Positions 8,059-17,388 of a stretch of 64,000 bases of DNA are shown here, one piece after another. The position numbers were made by a program, and so were the translations under genes. The notes under the pieces are model-generated. The model made no database searches and was not told the origin of the DNA. It was given only the letters and a program-made list of their open reading frames with translations. The stretch covers positions 186,001-250,000 of the forward strand of contig NZ_SHKM01000003.1 in the NCBI RefSeq assembly GCF_004217225.1, read 5' to 3'. Origin of the DNA: Azospira oryzae (GTDB taxonomy: Bacteria > Pseudomonadota > Gammaproteobacteria > Burkholderiales > Rhodocyclaceae). The first letter of the stretch is position 1. Each line of letters starts with the position of its first letter.

Positions 8059-9342
8059 TCAGCGGCTGACGGCCCGGTAGCCGATGTCCTTGCGGTACTG
8101 GACGCCGTCGAAGCGCACCTGGGCGGCCACCTCGTAGGCCCGCTTCTGGGCCAGCTTGACGTTGTCGCCCAAGGCGGTGACGCACAGCACACGGCCGCCG
8201 GAGGTCAGCACTTCGCCGTTGGGCCCGCTGCTGGTACCGGCGTGGAAGACCTGGGCATCGTCGCCGAAGGCGTTGCCGTGGGCCGGCAGGCCGGTGATGA
8301 CGTCGCCCTTCTTCGGCGTGTCGGGATAGTTGGCGGCGGCCAGCACCACGCCGAGGGCGACGCGACGGTCCCACTCGGCTTCCACCTGGTCCAGGGTGCC
8401 GGCGATGGCGTGCTCCAGGACCTTGGTCAGGTCGGACTTGAGCCGCATCATGATGGGCTGGGTTTCCGGGTCGCCCATGCGGCAGTTGAATTCCAGGGTC
8501 TTCACGGAGCCGTCCTTGCCGATCATCAGACCGGCGTAGAGGAAGCCGGTGAAGGGGATGCCGTCGGCTTCCATGCCGCGCACCGTGGGCATGATGATTT
8601 CGCGCATGACCTTGGCGTGCACTTCCGGAGTCACCACGGGCGCCGGGGAATAGGCCCCCATGCCGCCGGTGTTGGGGCCGGTGTCGCCGTCGCCGATGCG
8701 CTTGTGGTCCTGGCTGGAGGCCAGGGGCAGCACGTTCTTGCCGTCCACCATGACGATGAAGCTGGCTTCCTCGCCGTCGAGGAAGTCCTCGATCACCACC
8801 CGGGCGCCGGCGTCGCCCAGGGCGTTGCCGGAGAGCATGTGGTCGATGGCGGCGTGGGCTTCCGCCAGATCCATGGCCACCACCACGCCCTTGCCGGCAG
8901 CCAGGCCGTCGGCCTTGATGACGATGGGGGCGCCCTGGCGATCCACGTAGGCGTGGGCCGCGGCGGCGTCGGAGAAGGTCTCGAAGCCGGCGGTGGGAAT
9001 CTTGTGGCGGGCCATGAAGCGCTTGGCGAAATCCTTGGAGGATTCCAGCTGGGCCGCTTCCTTGGTGGGGCCGAAAATCTTCAGGCCCCGGGCGCGGAAG
9101 ATGTTGACCACGCCGGCCGCCAGGGGCGCCTCGGGACCCACTAGGGTGAGGTGGATCTTTTCCTTCTCGGCGAAGTCGGCCAGGGCCACCGGATCGGTGA
9201 TGTTGAGGTTTTCCAGTTCCGCTTCCCGGGCGGTGCCGGCGTTGCCGGGCGCCACGTAGACCTTCTGCAGGCTGGGGGACTGGGACAGCTTCCAGGCCAG
9301 GGCGTGCTCGCGGCCGCCGGAACCGATGACGAGGAGTTTCAT
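8059..9342 (-). CDS. purD: Phosphoribosylamine-glycine ligase (GAR synthetase)
   Basis: ATP-dependent joining of glycine to phosphoribosylamine, step 2 of purine synthesis. The 427-residue protein has the N-terminal [18 protein letters not shown], the ATP-grasp segments [17 protein letters not shown] and [30 protein letters not shown], and [11 protein letters not shown]. The start at 9342 is fixed by AAAGGACAAACA directly upstream, an excellent Shine-Dalgarno; the frame extends further upstream without such a site. It follows purH by 85 bp, with a G+C-rich hairpin between. Confidence 0.98.
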   Translation of the reverse strand: MKLLVIGSGGREHALAWKLSQSPSLQKVYVAPGNAGTAREAELENLNITDPVALADFAEKEKIHLTLVGPEAPLAAGVVNIFRARGLKIFGPTKEAAQLESSKDFAKRFMARHKIPTAGFETFSDAAAAHAYVDRQGAPIVIKADGLAAGKGVVVAMDLAEAHAAIDHMLSGNALGDAGARVVIEDFLDGEEASFIVMVDGKNVLPLASSQDHKRIGDGDTGPNTGGMGAYSPAPVVTPEVHAKVMREIIMPTVRGMEADGIPFTGFLYAGLMIGKDGSVKTLEFNCRMGDPETQPIMMRLKSDLTKVLEHAIAGTLDQVEAEWDRRVALGVVLAAANYPDTPKKGDVITGLPAHGNAFGDDAQVFHAGTSSGPNGEVLTSGGRVLCVTALGDNVKLAQKRAYEVAAQVRFDGVQYRKDIGYRAVSR

Positions 9343-9399
9343 TGTTTGTCCTTTGCGCTTCTCAGATATTGCACTGGGTACTGTACCAATGCGCTCGGC

Positions 9400-9418
9400 G
9401 GGGCAGCCCGGCTGCCCC
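9400..9418 (-). terminator. Hairpin between purH and purD
   Basis: GGGGCAGC and GCTGCCCC form a perfect 8-bp stem with a 3-base loop, ten bases after the purH stop. No U-run follows, so it may instead stabilise the purH transcript 3' end or cause partial termination. Confidence 0.4.
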
Positions 9419-9427
9419 GTCACGCAA

Positions 9428-10993
<1,566 letters not shown>

Positions 10994-11052
10994 GGTGGAT
11001 GCGGTGAAAGATTGAAAACGGTGAATGGCGATGAAACGGGAACGGGTGGGGC

Positions 11053-11292
11053 TCAGATGAGCTTGTAGTCCACCAGTTTCTTGCGCAGGGTATTGCGGTT
11101 GATGCCCAGCATCTCGGCGGCCAGGGTCTGGTTGCCGCCGGCCTGCTGCAGGACGATCTGCAGCATGGGTTTTTCCACATTACGCATGACCATGTCGTAG
11201 ATGGCTGCCGGACGCTCCCCGTCCAGGTCCCGGAAGTACTGCTCCAGTGCCCCGAACACGCAGGCGGAAATATCATTGTTATTGCGGCTCAT
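11053..11292 (-). CDS. fis: DNA-binding protein Fis
   Basis: Nucleoid-associated protein that bends DNA and modulates stable-RNA and growth-phase promoters. The 79-residue protein ends in the Fis-type helix-turn-helix ([20 protein letters not shown] followed by [11 protein letters not shown]). It is shorter at the N-terminus than E. coli Fis (98 residues), as is common in Betaproteobacteria. GGAGAGG precedes the ATG at a suitable distance. It follows dusB by 84 bp; that spacer has a hairpin (GACGCC/GGCGTC). dusB-fis is a conserved operon, and a CRP-like site lies upstream of dusB. Confidence 0.95.
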   Translation of the reverse strand: MSRNNNDISACVFGALEQYFRDLDGERPAAIYDMVMRNVEKPMLQIVLQQAGGNQTLAAEMLGINRNTLRKKLVDYKLI

Positions 11293-11376
11293 GGCCGAGG
11301 TACCTCTCCAAAAGTGTGTTGCTGACGCCCTCTGTGAGGCGGCGTCCGGCCTGCCCGGGAAGCGCGCGGCTCCCGC

Positions 11377-12408
11377 TCAGGCGGCCAGATCGTGATCCTG
11401 CTCTTGTTGTGGTGCTTCGTACTTCAGGTGTTCGCCGGCCTGGGCCAGGCTGGCAAAGAATTCGTTGACGGCGGCCTGCTGGGCATCCAGTTCCATGAGC
11501 TGGTTCATGGTCTTGCGGAAGGCGGCGGAACCCACCAGGCCCTTGGTGTACCAGGAGATGTGCTTGCGGGCGATCTTCACCCCGGTCTCGATGCCGTAGA
11601 AGGCATAGAGGTCCTGCAGGTGCTCCTGCAGGATGCGGTGGATTTCCTCCACCCGAGGCGGGGGCAGGTGCTCGCCGGTCTTCAGGAAGTGTTCGATCTC
11701 GCGGAAAATCCAGGGCCGGCCCTGGGCGGCGCGACCGATCATGACGCCGTCGGCGCCGGTCACTTCCAGCACATGCCTGGCCTTTTCCGGGGTGGTGATG
11801 TCGCCGTTGGCGATCACCGGAATGCCGATCTGGCTTTTCACCAGGGCGATGGTCTCGTACTCGGCCTCGCCGGTGTACTGGTCGGCCCGGGTGCGGCCGT
11901 GGATGGCCACGGCGCGGATGCCGGATGCCTCGGCGATGCGGGCAATGGTGGGGGCGTTCTTGTTGAGGCGGTTCCAGCCGGTGCGGAACTTGAGGGTCAC
12001 CGGGGTATCGGGCACGGCGCCGACCACCGCCTCCAGGATGCGACCCACCAGCACCTCGTCCTGCATCAGGGCCGAGCCGGCCATGACGTTGCACACCTTC
12101 TTGGCCGGGCAGCCCATGTTGATGTCGATGATCTGGGCGCCGTTGTCCACGTTGTACTTGGCCGCCTCGGCCATCATGGCCGGATCGGCGCCGGCGATCT
12201 GCACGGAAATGGGCGCCACTTCCCCTTCGTGGTTGGCCCGGCGCTGGGTTTTCTTGCTGCCGTAGAGCAGGGAATTGGAGGTGACCATCTCGGACACCGC
12301 CAGGCCCGCGCCCAGGGTCTTGCACAATTGCCGGAACGGCCGGTCCGTGACCCCCGCCATGGGAGCGACGAACAGATTGTTGCGCAAGGTAAAACCGCAA
12401 AATTCCAT
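11377..12408 (-). CDS. dusB: tRNA-dihydrouridine synthase B
   Basis: FMN-dependent reduction of uridine in the tRNA D-loop. The 343-residue protein has the TIM-barrel Dus signature: VAPMAGVTDRPFRQLC near the N-terminus, DINMGCPAKKV with the catalytic Cys100, FRTGWN, AIHGRTRADQYTG, VIANGDI and VMIGRAAQGRPW. It is first in the dusB-fis operon; a TAGAAT -10 element is 40 bases upstream. The C-terminal tail is Gln/Asp-rich and probably disordered. Confidence 0.97.
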   Translation of the reverse strand: MEFCGFTLRNNLFVAPMAGVTDRPFRQLCKTLGAGLAVSEMVTSNSLLYGSKKTQRRANHEGEVAPISVQIAGADPAMMAEAAKYNVDNGAQIIDINMGCPAKKVCNVMAGSALMQDEVLVGRILEAVVGAVPDTPVTLKFRTGWNRLNKNAPTIARIAEASGIRAVAIHGRTRADQYTGEAEYETIALVKSQIGIPVIANGDITTPEKARHVLEVTGADGVMIGRAAQGRPWIFREIEHFLKTGEHLPPPRVEEIHRILQEHLQDLYAFYGIETGVKIARKHISWYTKGLVGSAAFRKTMNQLMELDAQQAAVNEFFASLAQAGEHLKYEAPQQEQDHDLAA

Positions 12409-12447
12409 AGGTATTGCCGGGCAAGAAAGGGGTGAGGAAGGGGGCGG

Positions 12448-12453
12448 ATTCTA
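12448..12453 (-). promoter_or_regulatory. Putative dusB-fis -10 element
   Basis: TAGAAT on the minus strand in the context GGGTAGAATCCG, placing the start point near 12441, 33 bases before the dusB start codon. The -35 region is AT-rich but not a clear hexamer. Confidence 0.55.
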
Positions 12454-12531
12454 CCCCAAGCGCTGCCTAAAAAATAGTCACCAGACGGGGCGCGGCTTTG
12501 CGGGGCACAGGCGGAACCCGAAAAACCAATT

Positions 12532-12547
12532 TGTGAAATAAGTCACA
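12532..12547. promoter_or_regulatory. CRP/FNR-family-like operator upstream of dusB-fis
   Basis: TGTGA-N6-TCACA, an exact match to the core of the CRP consensus (spacer AATAAG), centred about 98 bases upstream of the predicted dusB start point. Both half-sites are complete. In E. coli, CRP acts on the fis promoter; whether this organism has a CRP/Vfr-type regulator cannot be seen here. Confidence 0.5.
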
Positions 12548-12670
12548 GATAGCAAAGACTACCCCAACCCGGGTAAGCAACTGGCTTTTTCGCTGCCGGA
12601 AGTCGCCCGGGCCAGACAGAAACACGCCTCCATTCCACGGAAAGGGGCAGTGGCGCCGTCAGGGCAAGGC

Positions 12671-12712
12671 GCGCCGGCCCGCCGTTGGCTCACTGCCAAC
12701 AAGGGCCGGCGC
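12671..12712 (-). terminator. Compound hairpin after the pepP-ubiH pair
   Basis: GCGCCGGCCC (12671-12680) pairs with GGGCCGGCGC (12703-12712), enclosing a second perfect stem GTTGGC/GCCAAC around TCACT. It lies 29 bases past the ubiH-type stop on the minus strand. No U-run follows, so it would be a stability element or Rho-assisted terminator. Confidence 0.5.
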
Positions 12713-12741
12713 AACGCCGCCCTGGCGGTGTCAATGCCCCT

Positions 12742-13896
12742 TTACGGCCAGGCGCGGGCGCCCCAGATCATGCGCTTGGCAACGAAGTGGCGGGCCGGCG
12801 GGAACAGGTCCAGGGCCAGCAGGCCCAGGCCCCGGGCCAGGCGCAGGGGGGCGATGTCGTTGGAGAAGAGACGCACGATGCCATCGGTGAACAGGGCGCT
12901 GCCCTGCCGGTCCGTCCGCCGCCCCCGGGCGTAGGCCTGGAGCGTTGCCGCAACCCCGGGGTCCGGGCTGGAAGCCAGGAGGGACGCCAGTTCCCAGGCA
13001 TCGCGCAGGCCCAGGTTGAAGCCCTGGCCGGAGACCGGATGCAGGGTCTGGGCGGTGTTGCCGACCCACACTTCCCGCTGGGCCACGGTCTCCTGGCGCA
13101 GGCGCAGGGCCAGGGGGAAGCGGGCCCGGGGGCCGGCGCCGGTGAAGGTGAGGCGGTTGCCGAACTGGGCCTGCAGGGCGGCGACGAAGGCCTCGTCGTC
13201 CAGCCCCATGAGCCAGTCGGCCTTGGCCGGCGGCACGGTGAAGACGATGGCGTAGCCGTCCTCCAGGGGCAGCAGGGCCAGGGGACCGTCGGCGGTGAAA
13301 CGCTCCCAGGCCTGGCGGCCGTGGGGTTCCCGGGTGCGCACTTCGGCCAGCACCGCATGCTGGCGGTAATCCCGCACCGACACGGCCGGGTCGTCGTAGG
13401 GCGTGCCTTCGGCATGGACCAGCAGACGGGCGCCCAGGCGCAACACCTCGCCCTGCTGCTGCAGGGTGACGCCGACGCCGGCCCCATCGGCACGCCAATC
13501 CACGGCCCTACTCTGGCGCAGGACGCTGATGGCCGGCATCCGGGCCACCCGTTCGGCCAAGGCCGCGGCCAGGTCGCCGTAGCGCATGACGTAGCCGAGG
13601 GAGGGCAGCTGGTAGTCGGCCGCGGTCATGACGGCGCGGCCGAAGCCGTCCCGCTGGGAGATATGGATGTGGTCGATGGCGGTGGCGGCCCGGGCGTTCC
13701 AGGCCTCCAGGGTTTCCAGCAGCTGGCGGGCGCCGTGGGACAGGGCCAGGGCCCGGGGATCGCCGGCTGCGGCGTCGGCCGGGGCGGCATCCACCAGGGT
13801 CACCCGGTGCCGGCTGGCGGCCAGGGCCAGCGCCAGGGTCATGCCCACCGGGCCGGCGCCCAGGACCAGAATGTCGGTATCGGGGGCGGCGCTCAC
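12742..13896 (-). CDS. UbiH/UbiF-family FAD-dependent hydroxylase
   Basis: Aromatic-ring monooxygenase of ubiquinone synthesis. The 384-residue protein has the N-terminal dinucleotide fold (ILVLGAGPVGMTLALALA), the mid-protein segment RLLVHAEG, where family members usually have ADG, and the C-terminal FAD/ribityl site GNTAQTLHPVSGQGFNLGLRD. It overlaps the pepP stop by four bases, the pepP-ubiH arrangement known from enterobacteria. UbiH is the likeliest member, but UbiF/UbiL-type regiospecificity cannot be told from sequence alone, so no symbol is given. Peripheral membrane association is expected. Confidence 0.85.
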   Translation of the reverse strand: MSAAPDTDILVLGAGPVGMTLALALAASRHRVTLVDAAPADAAAGDPRALALSHGARQLLETLEAWNARAATAIDHIHISQRDGFGRAVMTAADYQLPSLGYVMRYGDLAAALAERVARMPAISVLRQSRAVDWRADGAGVGVTLQQQGEVLRLGARLLVHAEGTPYDDPAVSVRDYRQHAVLAEVRTREPHGRQAWERFTADGPLALLPLEDGYAIVFTVPPAKADWLMGLDDEAFVAALQAQFGNRLTFTGAGPRARFPLALRLRQETVAQREVWVGNTAQTLHPVSGQGFNLGLRDAWELASLLASSPDPGVAATLQAYARGRRTDRQGSALFTDGIVRLFSNDIAPLRLARGLGLLALDLFPPARHFVAKRMIWGARAWP

Positions 13897-15194
13897 GACA
13901 GATGCTCCATGACCGCCTCGATCTCCGCCACGGTGCGGGGCGCCGTGGTGTAGACGCGGCAGCCGTCGGCAGTGACCACCACGTCGTCCTCGATGCGGAT
14001 GCCGATGCCGTGCAGGTGGGCCGGCACGTCGTCGCCGGGGCGGATGTAGAGGCCGGGTTCGACGGTGAGGGTCATGCCCGGCTGCAGGGTCACCCAGTTG
14101 TCCCCTTCCTTGTATTCGCCGGCATCGTGCACGTCCAGCCCCAGCCAGTGGCCGGTGCGGTGCATGTAGAAACGGGTGTAGGCCTTGCCTTCGACGAGGG
14201 TGTCCACGTCGCCCTTGAGCAGGCCCAGATCCACCATGCCACGGGTCAGGACCCGCACCGCCGCATCGTGGGGGGCCATGAAGGCGACGCCGGGACGGGT
14301 GGCGTCGATGGCTGCCGCCTGGGCCGCCAGGACGATTTCGTAGACATCCCGCTGGGCCGCGGAAAAGCGGCCATTGACGGGGAAGGTGCGGGTGATGTCG
14401 GAGGCGTAGCCCTCCACCTCGCAGCCGGCGTCGATCAGCACCAGGGCTCCGTCGGCCAGCAGCTTGTCGTTTTCCACATAGTGCAGGACGCAGGCATTGG
14501 CACCGCCGGCGACGATGGGCGGATAGGCGTGGGAGGAGGCGCCGCGGCGGCGGAATTCATAGGTCAGCTCGGCCTCCAGCTCGTACTCGGCGAGGCCGGG
14601 ACGGCAGCGGGCCATGGCCCGGGCATGGCCGGCGGCGGCGATGTCGGCGGCGCGCTGCATGCAGTCCAGCTCGTGGGAATCCTTCACCAGGCGCTGCCGG
14701 TCCAGGGCGGCGCGCAGGTCGCGGATTTCCGCCGGGACCCGCTTGCCGGCCCGGCTCTGGGCCCGCACCGCATTGAGGGCGCCGGCGATGCGGGCATCCC
14801 AGTCGCTGTCATGGCCGAGGGAATGCCAAAGGGAGTCCCGGTCCGCCAGCAGTTCGGCCAGGCGGCCGTCCAGTTCGCCGATGGGATAGGCGGCGTCGAC
14901 ACCGAAGGCTTCCCGGGCGGCCTCGGGACCATAGCGGAAGCCGTCCCAGATTTCCCGCTCCTCGTTTTTCTCGCGGCAGAAGAGCAGGGACTGGGGCTCG
15001 GCCCCGCCCACCAGCACCAGCACCGCATCGGGCTCGGGAAAACCGGTGAGATACCAGAAGTAGGAATCGAAGCGGTAGGGATGGTGGGTATCCCGGTTGC
15101 GCACCCGCTCGGGCGCGGTGGGGACGACGGCGACGCCGTTGCCGAGGGCCTGCAGCAGGCGTTGGCGACGGGCGCGGAAAGGATCTTGGGTCAT
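13893..15194 (-). CDS. pepP: Xaa-Pro aminopeptidase (aminopeptidase P)
   Basis: Dimetal peptidase removing N-terminal residues before proline. The 433-residue protein has the AMP_N domain (FRARRQRLLQALGNGVAVVP, YWYLTGFPEPDAVLVL variant) and the pita-bread domain with the metal ligands in LIDAGCEVEGYASDITRTFP (two Asp), HRTGHWLGLDVHDAG (His), LTVEPGLYI (Glu) and GIRIEDDVVV (Glu). The length is typical. Its stop overlaps the start of the ubiH-type gene (ATGA), so the two are co-translated. Confidence 0.96.
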   Translation of the reverse strand: MTQDPFRARRQRLLQALGNGVAVVPTAPERVRNRDTHHPYRFDSYFWYLTGFPEPDAVLVLVGGAEPQSLLFCREKNEEREIWDGFRYGPEAAREAFGVDAAYPIGELDGRLAELLADRDSLWHSLGHDSDWDARIAGALNAVRAQSRAGKRVPAEIRDLRAALDRQRLVKDSHELDCMQRAADIAAAGHARAMARCRPGLAEYELEAELTYEFRRRGASSHAYPPIVAGGANACVLHYVENDKLLADGALVLIDAGCEVEGYASDITRTFPVNGRFSAAQRDVYEIVLAAQAAAIDATRPGVAFMAPHDAAVRVLTRGMVDLGLLKGDVDTLVEGKAYTRFYMHRTGHWLGLDVHDAGEYKEGDNWVTLQPGMTLTVEPGLYIRPGDDVPAHLHGIGIRIEDDVVVTADGCRVYTTAPRTVAEIEAVMEHLS

Positions 15195-15305
15195 GGCGGA
15201 GAGCCTCGTATTACCTTGTTTCTAGGACGTTCGACGTAATGCTTTTGCGGACGGGTTTGGCTATAGTGCGCACGTCTTTGTCATGCCCCGCCGTCGGATA
15301 TCAAC

Positions 15306-15578
15306 ATGATCAACACCTTGAAGCAGCTCGAAAGCCATCGGGAGCAGATCATCGCTCGCCTGCCCAGTTATTGCCAGAGCCGCATCAACGACCGCTTCGG
15401 CCGTTACCAGAACGAGTGCCAGGAATGCCGCCGTCTGCTGCGCAATTTCGCCAGCGACCACAACGAACACCCGGACCAGGCGGCGGGCCGCCTGCGTCAG
15501 CACATCATCAACTGCGACTGCCTCGGCGGCGCCCATCTGCGGCGCAGCGCCGACCGGCAGCCGGCCACGGCGCGCTGA
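15306..15578 (+). CDS. Small cysteine-containing protein, function unknown
   Basis: 90 residues, MINTLKQLESHREQIIARLP..., predicted helical and charged, with ECQECRRLL and NCDCLGG forming a CxxC...CxC set that could bind metal. No signal peptide. A TATAGT -10-like hexamer lies at 15262-15267. It is divergent from pepP and convergent with murU, 13 bases apart at the ends. The spacing of Cys pairs resembles that of the small protein at 6659, but the proteins are otherwise unlike. The family is not recognised; the reading frame is judged real from codon character and its isolated, promoter-equipped position. Confidence 0.6.
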   Translation: MINTLKQLESHREQIIARLPSYCQSRINDRFGRYQNECQECRRLLRNFASDHNEHPDQAAGRLRQHIINCDCLGGAHLRRSADRQPATAR

Positions 15579-15591
15579 GGCCGCCGCCGGG

Positions 15592-16275
15592 CTAGACCCG
15601 GGCGGCACCGCCCAGTTCCGCATCCAGGGCCTGCAGGCGGGCCGGCGTGCCCACATCCTCCCAGCGACCCCGGTACAACTCGCCCCCCACCTGGCCCCGG
15701 GCCATGGCCTGGCGCAGCAGGGGCGCCAGCTTGGCCGGCTGGCCGGCCACGAGTCCGGCAAAGAGGGCGGGGCGATAGAGGCCGATGCCGGCGAAGGTGT
15801 GGCGCGGTGTGCCGGCATCCGTCACCCGCCCATCCGCCAGCGCAAAATCCCCTTCCGGGTGCTGGGGCGGATTGGGCACCAGCACCAGATGGGCCTGGTC
15901 CTCGCCCAGGGCCAATGCCGGCGCCCGGCCCACATCCCAGTCGCAATAAACGTCACCGTTGATCACCAGGAAAGGCTCCTCTCCCAGCAGGGACAGGGCC
16001 TGGACGATGCCGCCGGCGGTTTCCAGGGCCCCCGGCGGCTCGGGCGAATAGGCGAGATGCAGGCCCCAGGCGGAACCATTGCCGAGGGCGGCCTCGATCT
16101 GCGCCCCCAGGTGGGCATGGTTGATCACCACCTCGCGGAAGCCCGCGGCGGCCAGGCGCTCCAGGTGCCAGACGATGAGGGGCTTGCCGCCCACCGGCAG
16201 CAGGGGCTTGGGGCAGGTGTCGGTGAGGGGGCGCATGCGTTCGCCGCGCCCCGCCGCCAGGATCATGGCCCGCAT
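15592..16275 (-). CDS. murU: N-acetylmuramate alpha-1-phosphate uridylyltransferase
   Basis: Converts MurNAc-1-phosphate to UDP-MurNAc in the recycling route that bypasses de novo, fosfomycin-sensitive UDP-MurNAc synthesis. The 227-residue protein is a single nucleotidyltransferase domain: MRAMILAAGRGERMRPLTD, KPLLPVGGKPLIVWHLERL, FLVINGDVYCDWD, FAGIGLYRP and RGRWEDVGTPARL. The start ATG overlaps the amgK stop (TGATG), so the two are translationally coupled. The pairing with amgK separates it from glucose-1-phosphate nucleotidyltransferases. Confidence 0.92.
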   Translation of the reverse strand: MRAMILAAGRGERMRPLTDTCPKPLLPVGGKPLIVWHLERLAAAGFREVVINHAHLGAQIEAALGNGSAWGLHLAYSPEPPGALETAGGIVQALSLLGEEPFLVINGDVYCDWDVGRAPALALGEDQAHLVLVPNPPQHPEGDFALADGRVTDAGTPRHTFAGIGLYRPALFAGLVAGQPAKLAPLLRQAMARGQVGGELYRGRWEDVGTPARLQALDAELGGAARV

Positions 16276-17276
16276 CAGAAGGTGTAGCCCACCTGGACTT
16301 CGCCCTGGGGCTCCAGCTCGTCGAGGAGCCGGGCCAGGGCCCGCAGGTCGCCGTAGCGCTCGCAGGTGCGGCGCAGGTAGGACATGACCCGGGGCATGTC
16401 CTTCAGGTAGCCGTCCTTGCCGTCCCGATGGCAGAGGCGGGCAAAGATGCCCAGGACCTTGAGCTGGCGCTGGGCCCCCATCCACTCGTAGTCCTTGTAG
16501 AAATCGTCGAAATTGGCATGGACCGGCAGGCCGGCCTTGCGCGCCTTTTCCCAGTAGCGGATGACCCAGTCCAGTTCCTGGTCCTCTTCCCACTGGATGT
16601 AGGCATCGCGGAAGAGGGACACCAGGTCGTAGGTGATGGGGCCGTACACCGCGTCCTGGAAATCGATGATGCCCGGATTGGGAATGGTCACCATGAGGTT
16701 GCGGGAGTGGTAATCCCGGTGCACATACACCGAGGGCTGGGCCAGGTTGTTGGCCAGCAGCTTGGCAAAGACGTCGTCCAGCACATGCTGCTGCTTGTCG
16801 CTGAGGCTCTTGCCCAGGTGCTTGCCCACATACCATTCGGGGAACAGGTCCAGCTCCCGCTGCAGCAGGGCCGCATCGTAGGGAGGCAGTTCCCCGGGCC
16901 GGCTGGCCTGCTGGATGCGGACCAGGGCATCCACCGCCTCGCCGTAGAGGGCCCCGGCATTTTCCCCGTCCAGCACCGACAGGTAGGTAGTGCTGCCCAG
17001 GTCGGAAAGGAGCAGGAACCCCTGGGCCAGGTCGGCAGCGAAAACCTCCGGCACATGCACCCCGGCGCCCCGCAGCAGCTGCTCCACATGCAGCCAGGGG
17101 GCGCAGTCTTCGTGGCTCGGCGGCGCATCCATGACGATGCGGGAAGGGCTGCCGTCGGCAAAGCTGACGCGGAAATAGCGCCGGAAGCTGGCATCGGCGG
17201 AAGCCGGGGTCAGGCTGAAGGTTGCACCGGAAAACTGACTCTCTAGCCAGGCCTGAAGCTGGGCGGTACGCGGCAT
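16275..17276 (-). CDS. amgK: Anomeric MurNAc/GlcNAc kinase
   Basis: Phosphorylates MurNAc (and GlcNAc) at the anomeric carbon, giving the substrate for MurU in cell-wall recycling. The 333-residue protein has the aminoglycoside-phosphotransferase fold: FRRYFRVSF near the N-terminus, LLLSDLGSTTYL, the catalytic loop VYVHRDYHSRNLMV with its Asp, and IDFQDAVYGPITYDLVSLF with the metal-binding Asp. It is first in the amgK-murU operon and divergent from lptD; the 112-bp spacer holds a symmetric promoter-like palindrome. Confidence 0.93.
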   Translation of the reverse strand: MPRTAQLQAWLESQFSGATFSLTPASADASFRRYFRVSFADGSPSRIVMDAPPSHEDCAPWLHVEQLLRGAGVHVPEVFAADLAQGFLLLSDLGSTTYLSVLDGENAGALYGEAVDALVRIQQASRPGELPPYDAALLQRELDLFPEWYVGKHLGKSLSDKQQHVLDDVFAKLLANNLAQPSVYVHRDYHSRNLMVTIPNPGIIDFQDAVYGPITYDLVSLFRDAYIQWEEDQELDWVIRYWEKARKAGLPVHANFDDFYKDYEWMGAQRQLKVLGIFARLCHRDGKDGYLKDMPRVMSYLRRTCERYGDLRALARLLDELEPQGEVQVGYTF

Positions 17277-17296
17277 GCCGCTTCTCCTCGTTCGAA

Positions 17297-17324
17297 GATG
17301 CTAAAATGCGGCGATTTTAGCATC
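17297..17324. promoter_or_regulatory. Two-fold symmetric divergent promoter for amgK and lptD
   Basis: GATGCTAAAAT (17297-17307) and ATTTTAGCATC (17314-17324) are perfect inverted repeats around GCGGCG. Each arm supplies a TAAAAT -10 hexamer: 17302-17307 for lptD (start near 17314) and 17314-17319 on the minus strand for amgK (start near 17307). The two promoters would use overlapping DNA and exclude each other. An operator role is the alternative. Confidence 0.55.
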
Positions 17325-17388
17325 CACGCTGCACGCCTCACGGGGCTTCGCCGCGGCATGCCCACCGATTTCCCTGAATTCCCTGTCC

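Larger units (their letters stand above)
12409..12741. other. Intergenic region between dusB and the ubiH-type gene
   Basis: 333 bp without a supportable gene; the short open frames here are not supported. It holds the dusB -10 element (12448-12453), an AT-rich stretch with a CRP-type palindrome (12532-12547), and a large G+C-rich hairpin after the ubiH-type gene (12671-12712). Confidence 0.7.
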
